From: CAYHZL01 sp964361075
GTDB lineage: Bacteria > Bacteroidota > Ignavibacteria > UBA10030 > UBA8401
Direction of reading: 5' to 3'
Length of the DNA: 8,462 nt
Assembly (NCBI GenBank): GCA_964361075.1
Contig: CAYHZL010000155.1
Span: 1 to 8,462, forward strand
Under the pieces are notes generated by a model. The model worked only from the letters and a program-made list of their open reading frames with translations. It was not told where the DNA came from and made no database searches. Shown in pieces: positions 1-6,211 of this stretch (the stretch's first letter is position 1; every line of letters starts with the position of its first letter). The position numbers and the translations under genes are program-made.

Positions 1-302
1 CTTATCCAATGTTTGAAGTCGGCTTGCTTGTTGAGAAATGAAGCGTAGTATGTCAACCACTTTGGAATATTGTGAACGAATATTGAACCAGTAGGCTTTG
101 TTACTCGTACCATTTCAGTGATCCATTCTTCACACCAATTCAAATATTCTTGCAACTTCAAACTGTCCTTATAACTGTTGTAACCTTTTTTCAGATTGAA
201 AGGCGGATCGGCAAAAGTTATATCAACGGAATTGTCTGGAAGTTGCTTTAACAATTTCAGACAATCACCTTGAATTATTTTATTTAGAAATTTTTTTACC
301 AT
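1..302 (-). CDS. Type II DNA methyltransferase (N6-adenine/N4-cytosine, beta class), N-terminal part
   Basis: The first 100 codons are present and the 3' end lies beyond the left edge. The protein would transfer a methyl group from S-adenosylmethionine to an exocyclic amino group in the recognition sequence, protecting host DNA from the linked endonuclease. Residues 9-13 read IIQGD, followed by LPDNSVDITFADPPFNL with the catalytic DPPF tetrapeptide (motif IV) at residues 32-35. A motif IV this close to the N terminus, with the AdoMet-binding FxGxG still to come, is the beta-class order (N6_N4_Mtase family). Residues near 67-75 (TKPTGSIFV) fit the next core strand, and FKHWI near the edge also fits the family. 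The ATG at 302 overlaps the end of the upstream 72-residue gene by 7 nt (ATGGTAA), so translational coupling is likely; no Shine-Dalgarno is visible. Target specificity and adenine versus cytosine cannot be read from this fragment. Confidence 0.9.
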   Translation of the reverse strand, partial: MVKKFLNKIIQGDCLKLLKQLPDNSVDITFADPPFNLKKGYNSYKDSLKLQEYLNWCEEWITEMVRVTKPTGSIFVHNIPKWLTYYASFLNKQADFKHWI

Positions 303-514
303 TCTAATAAAAGGTTATTTGTTTTTTTTGCTGACTCAATTGGGTTAACTGATTTCCCATTATAAAAACTATCGTCTTCAAAGGTACTCTCAACCCATCG
401 CCATTCATCAACTCCATCCATTTTTACTTTGACTGGAGTTACAAACGCACCATTAGTAAAAATAGAATCTCCAGAATAAAAATTTTCTACTGCCTTTGAT
501 TTGTCTTTTTTCAT
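296..514 (-). CDS. Unrecognised 72-residue protein inside the restriction-modification locus
   Basis: I do not recognise this protein. It starts 8 bp after the endonuclease stop codon and its TAA overlaps the methyltransferase ATG, so the three genes form a tight unit; this arrangement is the main evidence that it is real. It has no signal peptide, membrane segment or cysteine. The middle, around residues 12-52, is rich in aromatic and beta-prone residues (NFYSGDSIF, EWRWVEST, DDSFYNG), suggesting a small beta-rich fold. It shows no helix-turn-helix pattern like that of restriction-modification controller (C) proteins. It could be an accessory or specificity subunit, a detached domain of the endonuclease or methyltransferase, or a regulator of another fold. 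The ATG at 514 lacks a recognisable Shine-Dalgarno sequence. Confidence 0.6.
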   Translation of the reverse strand: MKKDKSKAVENFYSGDSIFTNGAFVTPVKVKMDGVDEWRWVESTFEDDSFYNGKSVNPIESAKKTNNLLLEW

Positions 515-522
515 TGGTAAAA

Positions 523-1497
523 TTATTTTAAAAATTCTTTTTGTAAAAAATTTATGAATCGTTCTATTTCGGATTGATGAAAAGTAAAAACATCATCAAA
601 GGCGGAAACCATTCGCATCAAATCGCCTTTGCGAACATACCAGCCAATACCGTCAACAAAGCCGATGAACTTTGCTTTCGGATAATATTTGCTTATAAGT
701 TTTTTGATATTCCCCTCTGTCTTTGCTTTATCTCCTTGTCCGGATGAAGTAGTTACTACAAAAGAACTTTCAATGATAATTTTTGGATTTTTCTTGTTGG
801 GAAGAATGAAATCCATTGTGCGTTTGGCAATTTTTTCTTTCTTGAAAAGTTTTGTCAAATCACCTTTTTCAAAAGGCAAATTATTTTCTTCAAGTAGTTT
901 TGTAATTAATGTTTCAGAGTTGTTTTTACCTTTTCCAGAGTAAGAACCTTTCTCTTTGTAGCGGACAAGAGTATCAATCATTGCTGGCACTTCAAATTTC
1001 AGTTTTGAAATACTTAATTTTTTCAATTCAAAAAGCGGAAGTGTCTGCGCTAAAAACGGGATTGTTGAACCTTCAAAAAAAAGATTTACAATTCCTTTTC
1101 TGAAATCGGAATTGTCTTTGAGTAGTTTGATAATTTTTGTGTCGCCCCATTCTGAAAGTTCTATTCCATTTTCTTTTTTCGCCCATTTATCCTTGTAAAG
1201 GAGTTTTGAAAGTTCTTTGTTGTCGGCAACACGCACAACGGTTAGTAACCGTTTCAAACTTTCATTTGCAAAACCTGTCAAGGCAAGCAAGGCACGAAGT
1301 CCATTTTCTTTGTCTAAGAGTAGGGCTTCAAAAAATTCTTTTTTCAGTCCGTCTGTTTCAATCTTATTTTTGAGAACGAGCAGCGTTTCTTTGAGAGAGT
1401 TGATGTAACTTTCATACTTCTCTTGAAAAACAGGGTTGTAGAAGTAGAAAGTATTTTTGTCTATTACAGTTTTAAATTTGCTGTTGTTATTTTGCAT
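523..1497 (-). CDS. Probable type II restriction endonuclease, PD-(D/E)XK fold
   Basis: This 324-residue cytoplasmic protein lies directly upstream of a DNA methyltransferase, which is the strongest argument for a restriction enzyme. The N-terminal two thirds are helical and lysine-rich without a recognised motif. The catalytic core appears to be residues 225-290: KRTMDFILPN places an acidic residue at D229, a short turn follows, then the strand KIIIESSFV with E243, and then TTSSGQGDKAKTEGN. The spacing resembles PD-(D/E)XK nucleases, and the run from E243 through IGFVDGIGWYVRKGDL (278-293) recalls DpnII-type endonucleases, but no family can be fixed by eye. The usual lysine two residues after E243 is serine (S245); K256 or K258 might substitute. 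The ATG at 1497 has no Shine-Dalgarno. The gene is markedly AT-rich compared with the upstream operon. The endonuclease precedes the methyltransferase. Confidence 0.72.
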   Translation of the reverse strand: MQNNNSKFKTVIDKNTFYFYNPVFQEKYESYINSLKETLLVLKNKIETDGLKKEFFEALLLDKENGLRALLALTGFANESLKRLLTVVRVADNKELSKLLYKDKWAKKENGIELSEWGDTKIIKLLKDNSDFRKGIVNLFFEGSTIPFLAQTLPLFELKKLSISKLKFEVPAMIDTLVRYKEKGSYSGKGKNNSETLITKLLEENNLPFEKGDLTKLFKKEKIAKRTMDFILPNKKNPKIIIESSFVVTTSSGQGDKAKTEGNIKKLISKYYPKAKFIGFVDGIGWYVRKGDLMRMVSAFDDVFTFHQSEIERFINFLQKEFLK

Positions 1498-1501
1498 TTG
1501 T

Positions 1502-1533
1502 CAAAAGTAGAAATTTTGGCTGTCATTACGAAA
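1502..1533 (-). promoter_or_regulatory. Possible Bacteroidota-type promoter for the restriction-modification genes
   Basis: On the minus strand TACTTTTG (1502-1509) fits the Bacteroidota -7 consensus TAnnTTTG exactly. A weak -33-like TTTC (1530-1533, consensus TTTG) lies 20 nt upstream. The -7 box ends only 4 nt before the endonuclease ATG, so a transcript from here would start at or next to the start codon and be leaderless or nearly so, which agrees with the missing Shine-Dalgarno. In an AT-rich region such a match can arise by chance, and read-through from the upstream operon is an alternative. Confidence 0.25.
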
Positions 1534-1568
1534 GCTTGTTTTGAGCACTGTCGTTTTTAAGGTAGCAC

Positions 1569-1600
1569 TCTCTTACGTACTTGCGATACAGCGTAAGAAA
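1569..1600 (-). other. Hairpin just after the M48 protease stop codon
   Basis: In the minus-strand RNA, UUUCUUACG (1600-1592) can pair with CGUAAGAGA (1577-1569): nine base pairs including one G-U wobble, around a 14-nt loop. It begins 3 nt after the protease stop codon. No U-tract follows, so it is not a standard intrinsic terminator. It could be an mRNA 3'-end stabiliser or an attenuated terminator between the operon and the restriction-modification genes. The rest of 1498-1603 shows nothing else firm apart from two AGTGCT words about 20 nt apart. Confidence 0.35.
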
Positions 1601-1603
1601 ATT

Positions 1604-2812
1604 CTACCTCAATTCAGAAGTGTGACTAGTAAATCTATCTTCGTAATGCCTATCCGCACGCACGCGATATCCTTCCGAAGAAATCAATTGTCGCGCAGCG
1701 CTGATACGCATTTGCAAATCGTCTTTCTTCATATAATTATTGTCGAAAATATCTGTTGAAGTAGGTGATGGTGCATAAATTTTTTCCAGAACAGTTAGCA
1801 ACGAGGTCGGATCATAACCGGCTCGTTTTAAATAGAGCATCGTAAGCCTGTCTGCTTCATACTCGTATTCCAACAAACGCGGTGTAATAAGAGTGTTGTA
1901 CGCATCATCCGCAAACTGATCCAATTCTTTTTCATCATCGCTTTTTTCTTCGCCCACTTCTTCTTCCAGTTCGTCAAATAATTTTTCAGAATTTACTTTT
2001 GCCTGACTTAGATGTAATTCTTTCAATCCGTGACGTTGAATAACATGCGTCATTTCATGCGCAATCACCGCTGCAAGCTCGGACTCATTTGAACATGCGT
2101 GCAGCAAACCTTTCGAAATAAAAATATATCCGCCCGGCACAGCGAACGCATTAATTTTATCACTATTCAAAATGAAGAAACGGAAACCGGCATCGTATGC
2201 GCGCGTGTATGTATTAAGATAACTGCCGATCATATTAATGTATGCAAGTGCAGTAGGATCATTCACAACGCCAAGTTTTGCAATACGCTGCGCAATGCCA
2301 TAACCGATTGCATCTTCATGAAACCGAAGATCGAACGGTTTTTCGATCGTCATGTAGCCGCGTAATTGTTCGGCAGTGAAACTATGTTCAAACTGTTCCA
2401 TCTCATCCGCCTTCACAAGCGACGAAGAAAATTTATTCAATGCGGGCATCTCTGCATCGCCTTCCGGAACATATTTTTTTGCAAAACCTTTCACTGCGGC
2501 ACCAAGTTCTGCACGCGATGCGCGCGCGGTGGCTTTCCCTTGCATCAACTTTTCTTCCCGCTCGGCAGTGGCACGTTTCGCAAAACTATTTTCTGAAAGC
2601 CAGCCCATCTCATTGGCTTCAGTTTTTACTTTCCACCAGCTTCCTTTTTTATCAACCACATCAACCGACATTGCAACCGGCACCATCGTAATCACATCAT
2701 AGTATGAAGCGGGACCTTCACGCAAATAATTATTCGGCTGCGTTGTGCGTACTTTTTCACCCGGCGAAAATAAAAACATTGCTGCAAAAAAAATATTTGT
2801 CAACAGTATCAT
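1604..2812 (-). CDS. SH3-domain M48 family zinc metalloprotease
   Basis: A 402-residue M48 (Ste24/BepA-like) metallopeptidase, probably acting on envelope proteins. Residues 3-16 are hydrophobic and may form a signal peptide or anchor, although no basic residues precede them. Residues 20-78 form a bacterial SH3 domain (NYLREGP, GSWWKVK, GWLSENSF). The peptidase domain follows, with the zinc motif HEMTH at 252-256 (H252 and H256 as ligands, E253 catalytic). The third ligand is probably E317 in EYEAD (317-321), with D321 also conserved. Between these lies an acidic stretch at about 279-300 (ELEEEVGEEKSDDEKELDQF). AFAVPGGYIFISKGLL (222-237) is the conserved M48 strand before the active-site helix. 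All catalytic residues are intact. It is the last gene of the four-gene operon, 27 bp after the cyclase, and has its own strong Shine-Dalgarno. The C-terminal tail is short, without the TPR domain of BepA. Confidence 0.92.
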   Translation of the reverse strand: MILLTNIFFAAMFLFSPGEKVRTTQPNNYLREGPASYYDVITMVPVAMSVDVVDKKGSWWKVKTEANEMGWLSENSFAKRATAEREEKLMQGKATARASRAELGAAVKGFAKKYVPEGDAEMPALNKFSSSLVKADEMEQFEHSFTAEQLRGYMTIEKPFDLRFHEDAIGYGIAQRIAKLGVVNDPTALAYINMIGSYLNTYTRAYDAGFRFFILNSDKINAFAVPGGYIFISKGLLHACSNESELAAVIAHEMTHVIQRHGLKELHLSQAKVNSEKLFDELEEEVGEEKSDDEKELDQFADDAYNTLITPRLLEYEYEADRLTMLYLKRAGYDPTSLLTVLEKIYAPSPTSTDIFDNNYMKKDDLQMRISAARQLISSEGYRVRADRHYEDRFTSHTSELR

Positions 2813-2819
2813 AACTATA

Positions 2820-2826
2820 CTCCTCC
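2820..2826 (-). promoter_or_regulatory. Shine-Dalgarno of the M48 protease
   Basis: GGAGGAG on the minus strand ends 7 nt before the ATG at 2812. It fixes that start and shows that this host uses strong Shine-Dalgarno sequences, unlike the restriction-modification genes downstream. Confidence 0.85.
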
Positions 2827-2839
2827 ACTATAAAGTGTA

Positions 2840-4981
2840 TTATTTCGATTTCATTGTGTACACACCATCCCACGTTGTGCCGGGCGGATTGTCGGCGTAT
2901 TCAGCGCATCGTTCGATGTACATATTTGATGCATCATCAGGAAGTGTATGCAGTACCGTATTAAACATTTGAATTGCATCATTCCATTGTTGTGCGCGAT
3001 ACAAGTGCAATGCCGATTCGAATGTTTGAATGCTTTTCAACAGATGTTCTGTCGCTTCTTCTTTCTTACACACAAGTTCATAAATGGTGATGGGAAAATT
3101 TTTTCCTTTCACACGAATTAAATCCATCTCGCGGATAATAAATTCGTCGCGGGCTTGCACTGCGGTTGTTTCGCTCATGATAATTGATGTGCCGTAAAAT
3201 TTATTGACGCCTTCCAACCGCGAAGAAAGATTCACCGTATCGCCAATCGCCGTGTATTCCATTTTTCGATGGGCACCAATATTACCGACAATCATTTTCC
3301 CGCTGTTAATGCCGATACGTGTTGAGAACACAGGCTCACCTCGTTCGCGCGCACCGCGTGCCATTTCTTTTACGTGTTTGCTGAATTCATACGCGGCACG
3401 ACATGCATGAATCGCGTGCTTCTCGTTCGGCAGCGGCGCACCAAACAACACCATCACTGCATCGCCAATAAATTTATCAATGGTTCCATTATGCTTAAAC
3501 ACAATATCGGTTGCCTGCGAAAAATATTCATTCAAAAATTGCACAAGTTCGCGCGGACTTTTGCCTTCCGAAATTGTCGTAAATCCTTCAATGTCCGAAA
3601 ACATGACGGTCGCTTCTACTTCAACGCCGCCAACTTGTGCCGTGTCGGGATTTTCTACAAGCGCTTGCACCACATGCGGATTTACATACCGTCCGAATAT
3701 TTTTTCCATGTTGCGTTTGGCGCGTCCTTCAGTAGCAAAACTCCACCCGATGGAAATCATATAGGTAAAAAGAATTGCGCCAATCGGAAAAATAATTTTA
3801 ACCCACCAGAGCAGGTACACAAATAGTTGCACTGAACAAATTGATACAACAATTGCCAACAGTGCTACTGCAATCGTGCTCGTGCCGACATTTTTTCCAT
3901 AATTAGAAATAAGTGAAACAATGCATGCAAGCGTAAGACCAATAACAAACAACAATAACATCGATAGTTCACGAATAAAGTGATGTTGCAATAAATTGCT
4001 CAATACTGTTGCGTGAATTTCCACACCCGGATATGGCGCCTCGGAAGTAAACGGAGTGTTGCGTATATCAAGCAAGCCGGCAGCATTTGATCCGATGAAA
4101 ACAATTTTGTTTTTAAACACAGTAGAAGGAATATCGGGAAGACGACCGGCATTTTCTTTTAAGGCAGATACTATGGCTGCATGAATTGAATAATATTTAA
4201 ATACACCATCAGGTCCGCCTTTACCGTACCAATAAATGAGAAATGGAGAAAATATTGTAGAAGCGCTTGCTGATGGATCAGCAATATTTTTATATACTTG
4301 ATACGACAATGTGTACAGAGGTTTTTGGTGCAGTGTGAACTTTAGTGGAATCCTTCTGCACACACCATCTTCATCCGGAAGGAAATTAACAACACCGATA
4401 CCTTGTGAAGCTTTTTGAAATTGCAACAGAGGTGCATAGCTTTTATCAAAATTAAATTCTTCTTGTGTTCGAACAAAAACAGGAGCAGGATAATTAATTA
4501 CTGTATCGCCCGGCTGGTCTTCATCGTTGAAGTGAGTTAGCTGCGCCGCAAGGTACACATTTTTTGCCGCACCAATTGCCTCTGCAAAGAGACTATCGTT
4601 TGCCGCACCGGAAGAATTCACGCGATCTTCATCAGGTTCATTAAAATGAAAATCGTACACAATTGCCTTTGCACCGGCGCGAGCAAGATAGTCTGTCGTA
4701 ATCTTATATAAATCGCGGGGCCACGGCCAACTTGTATTGCGTTTTTTGAAATATTGCAGAGAGTTTTGATCGATAGCGAGAATGACAATGGAAGAATCCG
4801 GAACGCGGGACGAGCGGGAAAATTGAAACAACACGTCGTACATGTTCAATTCAGCGCCGCGACCAAACGAAGAAATACTAATAAGATACGCGATGAGTAC
4901 ACCAAACAATGCCGAGAAAATAAATCGAATATGTTTAGCAAAAATTATTTTTTTTGCCGTATCAGAAAATTTTTTCGGCAT
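2840..4981 (-). CDS. CHASE2-domain class III adenylate cyclase
   Basis: This 713-residue inner-membrane cyclase makes cAMP from ATP in response to an extracytoplasmic signal. A basic N terminus precedes TM1 (about 19-37). A periplasmic CHASE2 domain spans about 42-333, with hallmark segments LNMYDVLF, WPWPRDLY, GAKAIVYDFHFNEPD, NKIVFIGSNA and PYPGVEIHATVLSNLL. Three more membrane helices follow (about 339-358, 367-389, 393-415), placing the cyclase domain (about 452-636) in the cytoplasm. Metal-binding aspartates are D463 (FSDIEGFTTI) and D507 (DKFIGDAVM). K503 and T577 (EYTAIGD) are the residue pair expected for ATP, and N584 and R588 (NLSSRLE) complete the site, so the enzyme should be active as a homodimer. 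Residues 643-695 look like a TPR-type helical tail, followed by the WDGVYTMKSK ending often seen in this class. The ATG lies 10 bp after the preceding stop without a Shine-Dalgarno, suggesting translational coupling. Confidence 0.95.
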   Translation of the reverse strand: MPKKFSDTAKKIIFAKHIRFIFSALFGVLIAYLISISSFGRGAELNMYDVLFQFSRSSRVPDSSIVILAIDQNSLQYFKKRNTSWPWPRDLYKITTDYLARAGAKAIVYDFHFNEPDEDRVNSSGAANDSLFAEAIGAAKNVYLAAQLTHFNDEDQPGDTVINYPAPVFVRTQEEFNFDKSYAPLLQFQKASQGIGVVNFLPDEDGVCRRIPLKFTLHQKPLYTLSYQVYKNIADPSASASTIFSPFLIYWYGKGGPDGVFKYYSIHAAIVSALKENAGRLPDIPSTVFKNKIVFIGSNAAGLLDIRNTPFTSEAPYPGVEIHATVLSNLLQHHFIRELSMLLLFVIGLTLACIVSLISNYGKNVGTSTIAVALLAIVVSICSVQLFVYLLWWVKIIFPIGAILFTYMISIGWSFATEGRAKRNMEKIFGRYVNPHVVQALVENPDTAQVGGVEVEATVMFSDIEGFTTISEGKSPRELVQFLNEYFSQATDIVFKHNGTIDKFIGDAVMVLFGAPLPNEKHAIHACRAAYEFSKHVKEMARGARERGEPVFSTRIGINSGKMIVGNIGAHRKMEYTAIGDTVNLSSRLEGVNKFYGTSIIMSETTAVQARDEFIIREMDLIRVKGKNFPITIYELVCKKEEATEHLLKSIQTFESALHLYRAQQWNDAIQMFNTVLHTLPDDASNMYIERCAEYADNPPGTTWDGVYTMKSK

Positions 4982-4991
4982 TGTTCAATAA

Positions 4992-6197
4992 TTAAAATTC
5001 AAATCCTACTTTTAAATAGAGACGTTCGGTTGGTGATGAGCTGCGTTCAATTCCAAATTCATTATTATCTCTTAATTCACTTAGATTTTTTGGTGTACCT
5101 TTATCAAATGTTATCTGGTCAAAACCGGTATTACCGATAGTTGTCATTCCGTTAATTAAAGAGTAGTTCACACCAACAAAAATTGTGCTGATAACATAAA
5201 AATCAAGACCTGCGAGAATGATACTTTGCGGCGCAAATTTATCGAAACTCGCATTATCGCTTGCAACAAACGCAAGGTATTGTCCTGACGCTCTAAATTT
5301 CCAAAAGCGAAAACCTAATCCACCCCCGGCATAAAAATGATTTGTTGCACTACGGAGCGGAGATGTCTCGCCCATATCGTACGCTTTTTGAATTAANNNN
5401 NNNNNNNNNNNNNNNNNNNNNNNNNNNNNNNNNNNNNNNNNNNNNNNNNNNNNNNNNNNNNNNNNNNNNNNNNNNNNNNNNNNNNNNNNNNNNNNNGTTG
5501 CTTTTAAGTACGCGCCGGTGATTAACGCAAAAACTTTCGGCGAAAAATTGAAATTAATTCCACCCGCTAAAAAATCGTACGATGTTTTTGAAAACGCACC
5601 AATATAACTTGGAACACTGTCAACCGGCATAAATGCAACTTGAATTCCCATACCAATTTTTCGATAATCCGGCGGACCAAAAATCGATCTCCCTTCAACC
5701 ACATCATCGAAGTCATCAAAAATATTTTCTTGCAGAGATGTCAATTGTGTTTTCATACTTTCTTTCACATCGCCGCTTTCGCTGTACGATGCGTTGAGTT
5801 CTGCATCATTTTTATTATTGACTCCTATCAGAGTAAATTTCATAATAAATGAGCCGTCACTATTTTTACGAACAGTGCACATCAACATTGCATCTACACC
5901 AATCCGCTGTCCGGCATCGCGCAGTACTTCTTTTACAGAAAGAGTCGGATCGAAAACAACTTTTCCAACTTCAAAACGGTTCTTCACTTTTACCGGCGCA
6001 TTTTGCTGCAATATCGCAGTAACATATTCCGTAATAAAAACCAATTCGCGCTGTGTTATCGGTATTGAACGAGTATCGGCAGTAAATTCAGTAATACCAA
6101 GCGTACGCGTCAACGGTTGTTTCTCTGCAAGAAGAGTATGTGTACTACATACTTCGCAGAAAACGATGGTGAAAATAATTTTAATGACTGTTTTCAT
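4992..6197 (-). CDS. Exported protein with TolB/CsgG-like domain and probable outer-membrane beta-barrel (interrupted by gap)
   Basis: About 401 residues if the gap is truly 100 bases. I use the ATG at 6197, not the upstream TTG at 6209, because GGAG (6204-6207) then sits 6 nt before the start and the N terminus becomes a normal signal peptide (MKTVIKIIF...), probably cut after A24. Residues about 30-150 resemble the TolB/CsgG-like periplasmic fold: LGITEF first strand, a helix, RFEVGKVVF, then RIGVDAMLMCTVRK and FIMKFTLIGV, as in proteins of the form 'GVDaml.gtV..i...f.i...li.v'. After about residue 180 alternating aromatic and glycine-rich strands suggest a barrel, and the protein ends in LYLKVGFEF with a terminal phenylalanine, the usual outer-membrane barrel signature. 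It lies between the caspase and cyclase genes. Ligand and function are unknown. Both flanks stay in one frame across the gap, but gap length is unverified. Confidence 0.75.
   Translation of the reverse strand: MKTVIKIIFTIVFCEVCSTHTLLAEKQPLTRTLGITEFTADTRSIPITQRELVFITEYVTAILQQNAPVKVKNRFEVGKVVFDPTLSVKEVLRDAGQRIGVDAMLMCTVRKNSDGSFIMKFTLIGVNNKNDAELNASYSESGDVKESMKTQLTSLQENIFDDFDDVVEGRSIFGPPDYRKIGMGIQVAFMPVDSVPSYIGAFSKTSYDFLAGGINFNFSPKVFALITGAYLKAXXXXXXXXXXXXXXXXXXXXXXXXXXXXXXXXXXLIQKAYDMGETSPLRSATNHFYAGGGLGFRFWKFRASGQYLAFVASDNASFDKFAPQSIILAGLDFYVISTIFVGVNYSLINGMTTIGNTGFDQITFDKGTPKNLSELRDNNEFGIERSSSPTERLYLKVGFEF
5397..5496. other. Assembly gap of exactly 100 N
   Basis: A run of 100 N, the customary placeholder for a gap of unknown length. 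It falls inside the beta-barrel gene, between residue 233 of the N-terminal part and the final 134 residues. The missing length, and so the number of barrel strands, is uncertain. Confidence 0.99.
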
Positions 6198-6203
6198 TTT
6201 CTT

Positions 6204-6207
6204 CTCC
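6204..6207 (-). promoter_or_regulatory. Shine-Dalgarno that decides the start of the beta-barrel gene
   Basis: GGAG, within GGAGAAG, lies 6 nt upstream of the ATG at 6197. The upstream TTG at 6209 overlaps this site and would add only four residues (MEKK), so the ATG is preferred. Confidence 0.75.
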
Positions 6208-6211
6208 AATG

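Noticed and set aside
296..514. The 72-residue protein as a restriction-modification controller (C) protein
   Set aside because: No helix-turn-helix pattern is visible; the composition is aromatic and beta-prone, and it is not upstream of the endonuclease as C genes usually are.
1541..1570. AGCACT words in the intergenic region as transposon or attachment-site repeats
   Set aside because: They are only about 6 bp, in direct orientation, with no integrase or transposase nearby.
3374..3826. Plus-strand open frame of 150 codons opposite the cyclase domain
   Set aside because: The minus strand here encodes conserved cyclase catalytic motifs; the antisense frame has a Cys/His/Lys-rich composition typical of a shadow frame.
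6198..6209. TTG at 6209 as the start of the beta-barrel gene
   Set aside because: It overlaps the Shine-Dalgarno that serves the ATG at 6197 and adds only four residues before a normal signal peptide.
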